Counted from the first letter of the stretch, positions 1 to 7,525 are shown. The stretch: 17,222 nt of DNA from JACKOD01 sp041591635 (GCA_041591635.1 JBFHRO010000052.1:1-17222); one strand, 5' to 3'. Notes: a model not told the origin generated them from the sequence alone. Numbers and translations are program-made.

Positions 1-462
1 GAAGGTGAGGCCACCAGCCAGAATATTCCGGCCTTTATGTCGGAATGGGGCGTAGATATGACCTTTAGCGCCCGCGGCGGCATAGAGGGCGTTCAGCCCC
101 AGGTGAGCCCCTCGGCCCGCGAAATCTATCTGCTGCAACGCAAAAAATCCAAGGTGGGAGCCAAACTGGGCAAAACCACCGGCTGGATTCATCGTACCGG
201 CCTGAAAAACAAAGGCGTGCAGATGCTCTCGGGCTGCCAGTACGACAAGATCGACGATCAGGGTCTGCATATCACACTGGGGGGAGAATCCCGGGTGCTG
301 GCGGTAGACAACATAGTGGTCTGTGCCGGCCAGGAGCCGTTGCGCGCACTGGTTGAAGGCTTGAACAAACCCTACCACCTGATTGGCGGGGCCGATGTGG
401 CGGCCGAGCTGGATGCCAAACGGGCCATTGATCAGGGGGTGCGGCTGGCAGTGGGCCTTTGA
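1..462 (+). CDS. fadH: NADPH-dependent 2,4-dienoyl-CoA reductase, C-terminal part (5' truncated by window)
   Basis: The reading frame is open from base 1 and ends at TGA 460-462, giving 153 visible residues of a protein of about 670. What is visible is the end of the flavin/NAD(P)-binding half: a GxDMTF segment, a Q-R-K-KSK-GAKLGKTTGWIHR stretch, a VVCAGQEP motif and a final segment with IGGAD, AAELDAKRAID and GVRLA. These match the FadH/old-yellow-enzyme-like dienoyl-CoA reductases, which reduce 2,4-dienoyl-CoA in beta-oxidation of unsaturated fatty acids using FMN, FAD and a 4Fe-4S cluster. The TIM barrel and cluster cysteines lie outside the window. The gene is convergent with the regulator that follows. 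The identification rests on recognised C-terminal motifs. Confidence 0.9.
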   Translation, partial: EGEATSQNIPAFMSEWGVDMTFSARGGIEGVQPQVSPSAREIYLLQRKKSKVGAKLGKTTGWIHRTGLKNKGVQMLSGCQYDKIDDQGLHITLGGESRVLAVDNIVVCAGQEPLRALVEGLNKPYHLIGGADVAAELDAKRAIDQGVRLAVGL

Positions 463-482
463 TGGTCTCGACGCGGATGACC

Positions 483-502
483 GGGTGCCGGGCGGGCAAC
501 CC
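483..502. terminator. Hairpin between convergent fadH and regulator genes
   Basis: GGGTGCC (483-489) pairs with GGC-A-ACCC (495-502) with one bulged A and a five-base loop. It sits in the 42-bp gap between two convergent stop codons, the usual place for a shared terminator. There is no U-tract on either strand, so it may only block exonucleases or may not function at all. Confidence 0.3.
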
Positions 503-504
503 TG

Positions 505-1086
505 TCAGCCCTTGGAGCGAATGCGCGACAAGGTCACCGGCGTCACCCCCAGATAAGAGGCAATCTGGTACTGGGGAATCCGGTTCACCAGGTCGGGATA
601 TTCCCGGCAAAACCAGCGATACCTTTGTTCGGCGCCGCCCAGCAGCAGCTTGGCGTCGCGCCGCACCGCCCGCAGGTAGAGCTGTTGCAGCAGTTTGATT
701 TCAAAGCGCAGCCATTCGGGGCGATCGTAGCCCAGACGGTGAAACTGGTGGTAATCGGCCACCAGCAACTCCGAGGCTTCGAGCGCCTCCATGAAATACT
801 GGCAAGGGGTGCCGCTAAGCAAGGCGCTGATCGGCCCGAGCAGATCCCCCTGGGGATAGAAGCCCTCATTGACTTCGTGGCCATGCTGATCGATATAGAA
901 CACCCGCATGAGCCCGCTGGCAATAAAACAGAAGTGTGAACACATCTCGCCGGCACTCACCCACGGCTCCCCCGCCCGCAGGGTGCGCAACGAAAACAGC
1001 CCGGCAAACTCGGCCCAGTCGGAAATAGGGGTCTGCAGCCGCTCTTCCAGGCTGTTGCGCATGGTATCAATCGCCGCTTTTGTCAC
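505..1086 (-). CDS. Crp/Fnr-family transcriptional regulator
   Basis: A 193-residue protein, within the normal size range for short Crp/Fnr regulators. Residues about 25-115 form a cyclic-nucleotide-binding-type beta-roll (LRAGEPWVSAGE, FIASGLMRVFYID, FYPQGDLLG). Residues 170-191 (IPQYQIASYLGVTPVTLSRIR) form the helix-turn-helix, and the protein ends right after it. The beta-roll lacks the Arg/Ser phosphate-cassette residues of cAMP-binding CRP, and there is no FNR-like N-terminal cysteine cluster, so the ligand is unknown. I chose the GTG at 1086 because AAGGAGA (1093-1099) lies six bases upstream. An in-frame ATG at 1119 would overlap that ribosome-binding site and has none of its own. Likely a stand-alone regulator; possible targets are itself and the small ORF upstream. 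Confidence 0.85.
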   Translation of the reverse strand: MTKAAIDTMRNSLEERLQTPISDWAEFAGLFSLRTLRAGEPWVSAGEMCSHFCFIASGLMRVFYIDQHGHEVNEGFYPQGDLLGPISALLSGTPCQYFMEALEASELLVADYHQFHRLGYDRPEWLRFEIKLLQQLYLRAVRRDAKLLLGGAEQRYRWFCREYPDLVNRIPQYQIASYLGVTPVTLSRIRSKG

Positions 1087-1169
1087 GCCGGTTCTCCTTG
1101 GGTTTGATCTGACACTCAAGGCCGCAGCAAACCGCCTTCGGTGATGCTGACAGAGTCTCAGGTTTAATT

Positions 1170-1198
1170 TTACAAATTTGACAATCCCGCACTAGAAT
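1170..1198 (+). promoter_or_regulatory. Possible sigma-70 promoter for the 30-codon ORF
   Basis: TAGAAT (1193-1198) is a 5/6 match to the -10 box, with a weak TTACAA (1170-1175) 17 bp upstream. A perfect TTGACA at 1178-1183 is present but is only 9 bp from this -10 box and has no other -10 box at a suitable distance. Two CGGTTC direct repeats (1221-1226 and 1234-1239) lie downstream in what would be the leader. Confidence 0.35.
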
Positions 1199-1289
1199 GA
1201 AACCGGATCGTCGCACAAAGCGGTTCGTGTGAACGGTTCTGACATGAGTGATAACCAGTAATTACAACAATAATCCGGGGATAACTACA

Positions 1290-1382
1290 ATGATCAAATC
1301 CACAGCCGTTAACAGTCAAACCCTCGCCATGCTCCTGGGCGCGGTCATTACCTCTGCCATTCTTCTGGTCAGCGCGCTTTAA
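1290..1382 (+). CDS. Candidate 30-residue single-pass membrane microprotein
   Basis: An ATG at 1290 opens 30 codons ending at TAA 1380-1382. The N-terminus is short and polar with one lysine (MIKSTAVNSQT). Residues 12-30 are almost entirely hydrophobic or small (LAMLLGAVITSAILLVSAL), enough for one membrane helix. A weak GGGG (1277-1280) lies nine bases before the start, and a promoter-like -10 box and a downstream hairpin frame the ORF as its own transcription unit. It could also be a signal-sequence-like random ORF, or the coding part of a small RNA. No function can be assigned. It is isolated between two minus-strand genes, so it is not a leftover of either. Confidence 0.45.
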   Translation: MIKSTAVNSQTLAMLLGAVITSAILLVSAL

Positions 1383-1403
1383 GCGATGGCTTGACCGTTC
1401 TTT

Positions 1404-1440
1404 CTGCTGGCACCTCAGGGGGTGACTTTTGTGCCAGCAG
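1404..1440. terminator. Perfect 10-bp inverted repeat, probable terminator or RNA hairpin
   Basis: CTGCTGGCAC (1404-1413) is the exact reverse complement of GTGCCAGCAG (1431-1440), with a 17-base loop. It lies 21 bp after the stop of the 30-codon ORF and 23 bp from the end of the minus-strand acyltransferase gene, so it could terminate both. Neither side has a proper U-tract, so intrinsic termination is uncertain. An operator is the alternative. Confidence 0.45.
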
Positions 1441-1463
1441 TTCGGTGCTGCACGCTTTGGCCA

Positions 1464-3515
1464 TTATTCAGATTCAGACTTCGGTGAGCTGGTCACGCCT
1501 GTGACCTTGAGTGCAGTCGCCAGTGAGGCTACCTCTGGCGCATCATTCTGAAGCAATAGCGACTTGATCTTTTCCGCGATCGCCGTGGTGCGTGAACGAA
1601 CAAAGGTATCGGTCAGATGCTGACTGTCGCGAAACACCACTTGCCCGTCCTCACTGTAGGCATAACAGTCCGCCCCCGGACACACCAACGAATTCAAGTC
1701 CAGCAGATGCACGTTCGCAAAGCGACTGGCGGCCTGTCGCAGATAGTCGCTAATCCTGTTGACGTAGCCCATGCGGTCTTTGCTGACACAATCACTCCTC
1801 ATGATGGCGCCATGCGTCTCAAGACTCTTTTCGAGACACCCGGGCCCATCAAAGGTCAAGGAAGGGGTACCAGGGACCAGCAACACCACCTTGGCCGCTG
1901 CAGCTACTTTTTCCAACACCCTCGCACTGCCATCGACCCAATCGGTCTCATAAGGATCATCATCGTACGAGGCACTGCCAATAATCACCACGTCTGCCCT
2001 GAAACGCTCGAAGTCGGCCAAAATGCGGTTCCTCCAGCGGGAGCAAACCTCGAATGTTTTGCCAATCTTTTTATAAAACATATCCTTGTCAATCATTGGG
2101 CAGGATGACTTGGTCAAGACCAGGGTTTTCCACTGGGGTGCGGCAAAAATTTCCGGCACCATGGAATACCATTGCAAAGCAATGCTGTCCCCCATGATCA
2201 ACACCCTGTGACTCGCATCGTCGGGGCCCGCCATACATGGCATTACTGCATCGCTGTGGTGTCTTTGATCACAACCCTGGGCGTAAATCTGGGGCAAATC
2301 ATGGCGCCAGGCATGGCTCGGACTGGCCTGTGCATCAACCGTTAAAAACGCAGATCGGTAGTAGCCTGCGCCACAAAGCGTCAGCAGCATGACCAGCAGG
2401 GTGAAGCAAAGCGTTCTTTTGGCATCCCTCGAGCGCCAGCGTCCTTTCCAGAAGGGCAGTTCCACATACTTGTAGCTCAGGGCAGCAAGCGCGATGACCA
2501 GCAGCAGCACAGCGAACACCAGCATCAAGTCGTCCTCCCTCCCGGAGGACTTAAGAAAAATCAACGCCGGCCAGTGCCAAAGATAGAGAGAATAGGATCG
2601 ATCACCCACCCAGACAAAGACGGGGTGAGACAGGAGCGCCAAGGGATGGGAACTTCCTCCCCAAATAACCAGTGCAGTGCCAAGAGACGGCAACAACGCC
2701 CACAGTCCGGGATAAACCAGACGCGAGTGCAGCAACAGCACACTGCCAATCAACAGCGCCAGACCTGCCCACCCCAAGGCTACCGATACTCTGGCACTGA
2801 TACACAAAAACGGCATCGATGAAGGGCGGCGGCAAGAAAGCAGAAAAACGCAGCCGCCCAATGCGAACTGCCAGATCCGGGACGGCATCAGGTAAAAGCC
2901 CTGGTACGTGGATTGGCTAGTCAGATAGAGCGAAAATCCCAGCCCGAACAGCAGCATTGCAAACAATCCCTTGCCCAGCCTTTGCCAGGCGTTGCCGGGG
3001 GTGCCTGACGGGCCTTTGGTTGCGCCGGTCCGAAACAAGAACAGCAACACAAGCGGCCAGAAAAGATAAAACTGCTCCTCTACGCCCAACGACCAGGTGT
3101 GAAGAAAAAGATCAAGTTCGGCCAATTCATCAAAGTAATCCACTTCACGAAAAGCGAAATACAGATTGCTGGTATAGGTAAGTGCCAGCTCGGTCGACCC
3201 CAGTTGAGCCAATGCTTGCGATTGGCCAAGCAGAAGCGGCGCAAAAACCAGGGTTACGACGATAACCAAAAGCAAAGCCGGCAAAAGCCGCTGCATACGC
3301 CTTGCATAAAAAGCCTGCAAGCTCCACTGGCCTGGGGTCTCCAAGTCCTGACAGAGCCTTGCGGTAATCAAGTAACCCGAGAGCACAAAAAACATGTCCA
3401 CACCGACAAAACCGCCGGAAACGAATTCAAATCCGGCATGGGCGAGCATAACCGCCACCACGGCAAGTGCTCTGACTCCCTGCAGATCCGGCCTTGTTTC
3501 GCGCCCGCTTGTCAT
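1464..3515 (-). CDS. Membrane O-acyltransferase fused to a C-terminal SGNH domain (OafA/YrhL type)
   Basis: A 683-residue protein, typical of acyltransferase-3/SGNH fusions that acetylate O-antigen, exopolysaccharide or peptidoglycan. The N-terminal half (residues about 8-390) has the family landmarks: RPDLQGVRALAV, the likely catalytic His26 in MLAHAGF, GGFVGVDMFFVLSGYLI (34-50), LHTWSLGVEEQFYLFWPL (138-155), YSLYLWHWP (308-316) and about ten hydrophobic helices. The periplasmic C-terminal half has an SGNH block I (MGDS, Ser444) and a catalytic DSQH (Asp630, His633), so the hydrolase-like transfer site looks intact. The start at 3515 is preferred over the ATG at 3536 because AGGGAG lies nine bases upstream of it. 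No other glycan genes are adjacent, so the substrate is unknown. It is divergent from the lytic transglycosylase gene. Confidence 0.9.
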   Translation of the reverse strand: MTSGRETRPDLQGVRALAVVAVMLAHAGFEFVSGGFVGVDMFFVLSGYLITARLCQDLETPGQWSLQAFYARRMQRLLPALLLVIVVTLVFAPLLLGQSQALAQLGSTELALTYTSNLYFAFREVDYFDELAELDLFLHTWSLGVEEQFYLFWPLVLLFLFRTGATKGPSGTPGNAWQRLGKGLFAMLLFGLGFSLYLTSQSTYQGFYLMPSRIWQFALGGCVFLLSCRRPSSMPFLCISARVSVALGWAGLALLIGSVLLLHSRLVYPGLWALLPSLGTALVIWGGSSHPLALLSHPVFVWVGDRSYSLYLWHWPALIFLKSSGREDDLMLVFAVLLLVIALAALSYKYVELPFWKGRWRSRDAKRTLCFTLLVMLLTLCGAGYYRSAFLTVDAQASPSHAWRHDLPQIYAQGCDQRHHSDAVMPCMAGPDDASHRVLIMGDSIALQWYSMVPEIFAAPQWKTLVLTKSSCPMIDKDMFYKKIGKTFEVCSRWRNRILADFERFRADVVIIGSASYDDDPYETDWVDGSARVLEKVAAAAKVVLLVPGTPSLTFDGPGCLEKSLETHGAIMRSDCVSKDRMGYVNRISDYLRQAASRFANVHLLDLNSLVCPGADCYAYSEDGQVVFRDSQHLTDTFVRSRTTAIAEKIKSLLLQNDAPEVASLATALKVTGVTSSPKSESE

Positions 3516-3590
3516 ATGGCTTTGCTCCCTCTGCATGGTTTTGACCGGCAGAATCGACCTGACTTGCCCGGTTGCTCACACAGATCACAG

Positions 3591-3621
3591 ATTATAGTTG
3601 GCTCATCCACTACAATGACAA
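3591..3621 (-). promoter_or_regulatory. Probable promoter of the acyltransferase gene
   Basis: On the minus strand a perfect TATAAT (complement of 3591-3596) is preceded by TTGTCA (complement of 3616-3621). The spacing is 19 bp, two longer than optimal, so activity may be weak or need an activator. The 152-bp divergent gap 3537-3688 must also hold the lytic transglycosylase promoter, for which I see no convincing pair of boxes. Confidence 0.4.
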
Positions 3622-3688
3622 AGAACGCTACCACCCTGTGACGGTAACGGTTGAAAACACCTCCATTGAAGTAAGTGGACTCTGGCTG

Positions 3689-4426
3689 ATGCAGCATCAT
3701 CTGACTCGCTCTGTCATTTTGGGCGTTCTTGCTCTGGCGCTCACCGCCCCGGCGCTGGCAGAAAACGGCTATCGAAAAATAGTGCATCCCGATGGCCGGG
3801 TCGAGTTTACCAACGAGGGCTTGCCCCAAAAAAGCACCCGTCAAAAGCCCTCATCAGGCCACAGCGCCGGCTACACCACGGTATACAAGTTTCAACAGGA
3901 AGACGGTGTTATCTCCTTCTCTGACAACAAGCCCGATCAGGGTGTCCAGCTCGAGATCATCAAATTCGCCTGTTACGCCTGCAGTGTCACCTCGACGGTT
4001 GACTGGCACAAGACACCGCTGAATCTGTCGGCCTACAAACAGCAGATCGACGCAGTGGCCTCCAGCTATGCCCTCGATCCTGCCTATATTCGTGCCATTA
4101 TTCATGCCGAATCAGGGTTCAACCCCAAGGCGCTGTCAAGTCAGGGCGCCCAGGGGCTGATGCAGCTGATGCCCGGCACCGCGCAGGAGCTGGGGGTGGC
4201 CAACGCCTTCGATACCGCAGACAATATCCGCGGCGGCACCAAATACCTCGCGCAACTGCTCAGTATGTTCAAGGGCGACATCCGGCTTGCCACCGCGGCT
4301 TACAATGCCGGACCCAACGCGGTGCGCAAGCACGGTGGCATCCCCCCTTATCAGGAAACCCAAACCTACGTCGAGCGCGTTGCCATTTTGCACTCCCGGT
4401 ATCAGCAGGCCCAGGAAAAGAGCTGA
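3689..4426 (+). CDS. Secreted lytic transglycosylase with two DUF4124-like segments
   Basis: A 245-residue exported murein lytic transglycosylase, which cleaves the MurNAc-GlcNAc bond with 1,6-anhydro formation. Residues 1-24 form a signal peptide ending in APALA. Two short segments, GYRKIVHPDGRVEFTNEG (27-44) and VYKFQQEDGVISFSDNKP (65-82), each resemble the Y-K-x-x-x-x-DG-x-x-x-F-S/T-D/N core of DUF4124. Residues 118-232 are the SLT domain with catalytic Glu141 in HAESGF, GLMQLMPGTA (156-165) and AAYNAGP (203-209). The frame is open back to 3572, but the start at 3689 is chosen because the signal peptide begins there and the upstream part runs through the divergent promoter region. No lipobox is seen, so it is likely soluble periplasmic. 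The patatin gene follows 85 bp later. Confidence 0.9.
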   Translation: MQHHLTRSVILGVLALALTAPALAENGYRKIVHPDGRVEFTNEGLPQKSTRQKPSSGHSAGYTTVYKFQQEDGVISFSDNKPDQGVQLEIIKFACYACSVTSTVDWHKTPLNLSAYKQQIDAVASSYALDPAYIRAIIHAESGFNPKALSSQGAQGLMQLMPGTAQELGVANAFDTADNIRGGTKYLAQLLSMFKGDIRLATAAYNAGPNAVRKHGGIPPYQETQTYVERVAILHSRYQQAQEKS

Positions 4427-4511
4427 GAGGCTGCGCGAATCGCCCGCAGGCTTGCGAAATTCGCAAAATCCCACACAATACCCCCTGCACCTGTCATTCG
4501 GGATCTTGTTC

Positions 4512-5405
4512 ATGAAATGGAATCCGTTCAACACCCGCATTGGTCTGGCGCTGGGTGGCGGCGCCGCCAAGGGCATTGCCCACGTTGGCGTGCTCAAGGC
4601 GTTTGAAGAAGAAGGCATTGAAATCAGTTGTATTTCAGGCACCAGCATCGGCGCACTCGTAGCCAGTTACTACGCCTTTGGCAAACCGGTCGAAGACATC
4701 ATGAACGTGGGCCAGGAGCTGCACGTTACCAAGGTCATCAACTTCACCCTCAAAAAACGCGGCTTTTTTTCGACCGATTCGATTCGCGCCATGATTTTGC
4801 GCGACCTGGGCGATGTCAACATCGAAGACGCCCGCATTCCTCTGGCAGTGTGCACCACCGATGTAGTCAGCGGTGAGCAGGTCACCTTTGAAAAAGGCAA
4901 CCTCGCCCAGGCCGTATGCGCCTCCATGGCCGTGCCCGGCCTTTTTGTGCCGGTAGAGGTCGATGGCCGAATGCTGGTCGATGGCGGCATTGTCGAGAAC
5001 GTGCCGGTATCCGCCCTGGAAGACATGGGGGCCGGCATTATTGTCGCGGTTGACCTCAACGGCGTAAAAAAATACCCCCACCCGGCCGATGTGATGGATG
5101 TCATCAGCAACGCCATTGATATCGGTATGGATCTGCGCACCCGTGAACAACTCAAAAAAGCCGACATAGTGCTCTCCCTCGACTTGAGCAAGTACAGCCG
5201 CACCGGCAACACCGAAAATGCCTGGCCGCTGTTCATGGAGGGTTACTGGCCCATGAAGGCCCGAATCAAACGCCTGCTGTGGTACAAACGCTCGAATTAC
5301 CTGGTGTACCTGCTCAAGGCCTTCCGCGAACTGGTGCCCTTGAAAATACCCGAGCTGATCAAAAGCTTCTATCGCAAAAAACAGCCCAATATCAAGGTGA
5401 AGTAA
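4512..5405 (+). CDS. Patatin-like phospholipase family protein (RssA-like)
   Basis: A 297-residue patatin-fold serine acyl hydrolase. The oxyanion-hole motif GGGAAKG (15-21), the nucleophile elbow GTSIG (Ser45) and the catalytic Asp157 in DGG are all present, so the Ser-Asp dyad is intact. There is no signal peptide or membrane helix, so it is probably cytosolic; the C-terminus is strongly basic and could touch the inner membrane. Length and motif spacing match the RssA-like bacterial family, whose physiological lipid substrates are mostly unknown. The frame extends upstream to 4287 but overlaps the transglycosylase gene. The ATG at 4512 directly precedes the conserved beta-strand and is taken as the start, although its ribosome-binding site is poor. 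It may be co-transcribed with the preceding gene. Confidence 0.85.
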   Translation: MKWNPFNTRIGLALGGGAAKGIAHVGVLKAFEEEGIEISCISGTSIGALVASYYAFGKPVEDIMNVGQELHVTKVINFTLKKRGFFSTDSIRAMILRDLGDVNIEDARIPLAVCTTDVVSGEQVTFEKGNLAQAVCASMAVPGLFVPVEVDGRMLVDGGIVENVPVSALEDMGAGIIVAVDLNGVKKYPHPADVMDVISNAIDIGMDLRTREQLKKADIVLSLDLSKYSRTGNTENAWPLFMEGYWPMKARIKRLLWYKRSNYLVYLLKAFRELVPLKIPELIKSFYRKKQPNIKVK

Positions 5406-5423
5406 CCTGGCGCGGTGCTTGCG

Positions 5424-5451
5424 TTTCATGCGGGGCAGATTCTGCTAGAAT
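5424..5451 (+). promoter_or_regulatory. Extended -10 promoter of purC
   Basis: TG-C-TAGAAT (5443-5451) is an extended -10 element with a 5/6 hexamer match. A weak TTTCAT (5424-5429) lies 16 bp upstream. Transcription would start near 5458, leaving a leader of about 35 bases before the purC ATG at 5493. No PurR-like operator is obvious. Confidence 0.5.
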
Positions 5452-5492
5452 CTCGCCCTCGTCCACCCTTTGCCAAGATCAGAAGTCTGCCC

Positions 5493-6602
5493 ATGACCCT
5501 AGCCCATCACGTCCTTGCCGTTAATAACGATCTCCCTATTCGCACGGATCAACCGGTACACAGCGGCAAAGTCCGTTCGGTCTACTGGTTGACGGCCGCC
5601 GACAGCGCCCGCCTGATTCGCGACAAGGGCTACAATGTGGCGCCCGATGCGCCCCTTGCGATCATGGTGATCAGCGACCGGATTTCGGCGTTCGAATGTA
5701 TCTGGCAAGGCGAAGGCGGACTGCAAGGCATTCCCGGCAAGGGTGCGGCCCTCAACGCCGTATCCAATCACTGGTTTGGTCTGTTCAAGGCCCAGGGGCT
5801 GGCCGACAGTCATATTCTCGACATTCCCCACCCCTTTGTCTGGATCGTGCAAAAGGCCCGCCCGGTGCTGATCGAAGCCATTGCCCGGCAGTACATCACC
5901 GGCTCCCTGTGGCGCGCCTACAGCAAGGGCGAACGGGAATTCTGCGGCATTCACCTGCCCGACGGTCTGCAAAAAGACGGCAAATTGCCCGAGCTGCTGC
6001 TCACCCCCTCCACCAAGGGCATCCTGCGCGGCCTGCCCGGCATTCCCGAGGCCGATGACGTTAATGTCAGCCGTACCGACATTCTCGCCAACTACCGTGC
6101 CTTCGGATTCCGCCAGCCCGAAGACATCGGCCGCTATGAAACCCTGCTCAAAGATGGCTTCAACCTCATCAGCCGGACACTCGAAGCCCTCGACCAGATC
6201 TTTGTCGATACCAAGTTTGAATTTGGCTATGTTACCGATGCCCAGGGGCAGGAAAAACTCATTTACATGGATGAGGTAGGCACCCCCGACTCGTCACGCA
6301 TCTGGGATGGCCCCAGCTACCGGGCGGGCAAGATTGTCGAGAACTCCAAGGAAGGCTTTCGCCAGCAGTTGCTGCAGCACTTCCCCGATCCCGACATTCT
6401 GCTTAACAAAAACCGCATGGCCGAACGTACCGCACTGGCACAAGACAACCCGCTGCCGCTGGAGATCATGCTGCAGGTATCGCAAACCTACCGCGATATT
6501 GCGGAAAAAATCACCGGCGCACCCCTGCCATTGTCGTCAAACCCCAAAGCGGAAATCATTGATATCCTGCACCGGCACTACGGCGTCATCGTACAAAAAT
6601 AG
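5493..6602 (+). CDS. purC: Phosphoribosylaminoimidazole-succinocarboxamide synthase (SAICAR synthetase), long form
   Basis: This cytosolic enzyme ligates aspartate to CAIR using ATP in step 8 of de novo purine synthesis. Landmarks in order are GKVRSVY (25-31, nucleotide loop), SDRISAFE (61-68), EAIARQYITGSLWRAY (128-143), TPSTKG (171-176), KFEFG (241-245) and the signature DEVGTPDSSR (260-269). At 369 residues it is of the long type rather than the about 237-residue E. coli enzyme; similar long forms occur in Vibrio and related bacteria. The frame is open upstream to 5415, but the ATG at 5493 is the sensible start because it lies downstream of the extended -10 promoter. It is transcribed alone, with no other pur genes nearby, as is common in gammaproteobacteria. 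Confidence 0.95.
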   Translation: MTLAHHVLAVNNDLPIRTDQPVHSGKVRSVYWLTAADSARLIRDKGYNVAPDAPLAIMVISDRISAFECIWQGEGGLQGIPGKGAALNAVSNHWFGLFKAQGLADSHILDIPHPFVWIVQKARPVLIEAIARQYITGSLWRAYSKGEREFCGIHLPDGLQKDGKLPELLLTPSTKGILRGLPGIPEADDVNVSRTDILANYRAFGFRQPEDIGRYETLLKDGFNLISRTLEALDQIFVDTKFEFGYVTDAQGQEKLIYMDEVGTPDSSRIWDGPSYRAGKIVENSKEGFRQQLLQHFPDPDILLNKNRMAERTALAQDNPLPLEIMLQVSQTYRDIAEKITGAPLPLSSNPKAEIIDILHRHYGVIVQK

Positions 6603-6705
6603 CGCTTGCAACCCGCCTTCCCCCGCTGACCACTATCGCGTTTTGGGTTAGGCTGTGAGCATGGATTGTGGGTTCTGGCCATGGCATAGCGAAGGCGGCA
6701 AGACG

Positions 6706-7431
6706 ATGAACTACCTGCTTGCAATATTGTTGTTGTGTTTGTCGTCCTTTGCCTGTGCGCAAAAAATTACCGGGGCCGGCGATCCCTGGTTGCCCTTTGT
6801 TGACCCTCAGGCCGCCGATCAGGGGATCGCCGTGGCCATTGCGCGCGAAGCCCTTGCGACCCAGGGCTATGTGCTGGAATTCACCTTTGTTCCCTGGGTG
6901 CGGGCCCTCGATGGCGTCAAGCGGGGGGCCTACGATGTGCTCGTCAGCGCCTGGTTCAGTCAGGAACGGGCCAAGTACCTCCACTACAGTGAGCCCTTTA
7001 TCACCAATCACATCAAGTTCATCAAGCGCAAAGACGACCCCTTTGTTTTCCAGGATCTGAAAAGCCTTGCCGGCAAGCGCATCGGGGTCGTACGCAGCTA
7101 CAGCTACCAGGAGGCATTCATGGCAGGCAGCGGTTTTCAGCGCGTTCCCGCCAAGGACTTCGCCACCAATGCCCGCATGCTGGTTGCCGGCCATATTGAC
7201 CTGACACTTGAGGATGAAATCGTCGCTCAGGCGCTCATCCGCGCCCATGAACCGGATTTATGGCCCAAAATCGAATTCGTGCCAACGCCGCTTTCGAGCA
7301 ACCCCCTGCATCTGGTGAGCAGCCTTGGCAATCCAGACCACAAGAACATCATTAACGCCTTCAACAAGGGCTTGGCCGAGATCCGCGCGAATGGCACCTT
7401 TGACCGTATTCTGCAGGCACGCGGCTTCTAG
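6706..7431 (+). CDS. Periplasmic solute-binding protein, family 3 (amino-acid-type)
   Basis: A 241-residue exported protein of the SBP_bac_3 fold. Residues 1-18 are a signal peptide (hydrophobic LLAILLLCLSSFACA, cleavage before QK). The mature part shows family features: an early GxGDPWLPF-type strand, IAVAIAREAL, FVPWVRALDGVKRGAYDVLVSAWFSQERAKYLHYSEPF, the KSLAGKRIGVVRSYSY hinge strand, and an ending of the form NKGLAEIRANGTFDRIL. Proteins of this subtype in gammaproteobacteria are often encoded without permease or ATPase, as here, so ligand and partner are unknown; a role in sensing is possible. The start at 6706 is chosen for the signal peptide and an upstream GAAGG (6691-6695). An in-frame ATG at 6655 would put polar residues before the signal. 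Confidence 0.85.
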   Translation: MNYLLAILLLCLSSFACAQKITGAGDPWLPFVDPQAADQGIAVAIAREALATQGYVLEFTFVPWVRALDGVKRGAYDVLVSAWFSQERAKYLHYSEPFITNHIKFIKRKDDPFVFQDLKSLAGKRIGVVRSYSYQEAFMAGSGFQRVPAKDFATNARMLVAGHIDLTLEDEIVAQALIRAHEPDLWPKIEFVPTPLSSNPLHLVSSLGNPDHKNIINAFNKGLAEIRANGTFDRILQARGF

Positions 7432-7442
7432 CCCCTTTTTTT
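7427..7442 (+). terminator. Weak terminator-like element after the solute-binding protein
   Basis: A short GGC/GCC stem around the stop codon is followed by seven T residues (7436-7442). The stem is only about three base pairs, so termination efficiency is doubtful. Confidence 0.25.
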
Positions 7443-7453
7443 CAATTATTTTT

Positions 7454-7506
7454 TGTACCCCTGTCAACCAACCGCCCCCTGGAACGTTTTAACAGGTGTA
7501 ACCCCT
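7454..7506 (+). promoter_or_regulatory. Leader of the DUF4382 gene with repeated TGTA(A)CCCCT and a GGAAC box
   Basis: TGTACCCCT (7454-7462) recurs as TGTAACCCCT (7497-7506), 43 bp apart. TACCCCTGT (7456-7464) and ACAGGTGTA (7492-7500) also form an inverted repeat with one mismatch. Between them GGAAC (7481-7485) resembles a -35 box of ECF-type promoters; no -10 box can be assigned with confidence. The arrangement looks regulatory, and an ECF sigma factor gene lies directly downstream of this gene, but the link is inference. Confidence 0.35.
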
Positions 7507-7525
7507 ACCCATAAGGAGAACACTC

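Noticed and set aside
1178..1183. Perfect TTGACA -35 hexamer
   Set aside because: The only good -10 box (TAGAAT, 1193-1198) is 9 bp away, and no other -10 box is found at 15-19 bp.
4635..5429. Long minus-strand ORF (264 codons) opposite the patatin-like gene
   Set aside because: It mirrors the codon pattern of the plus-strand gene, which carries intact GGGAAKG, GTSIG and DGG motifs. The antisense product has no recognisable domain.
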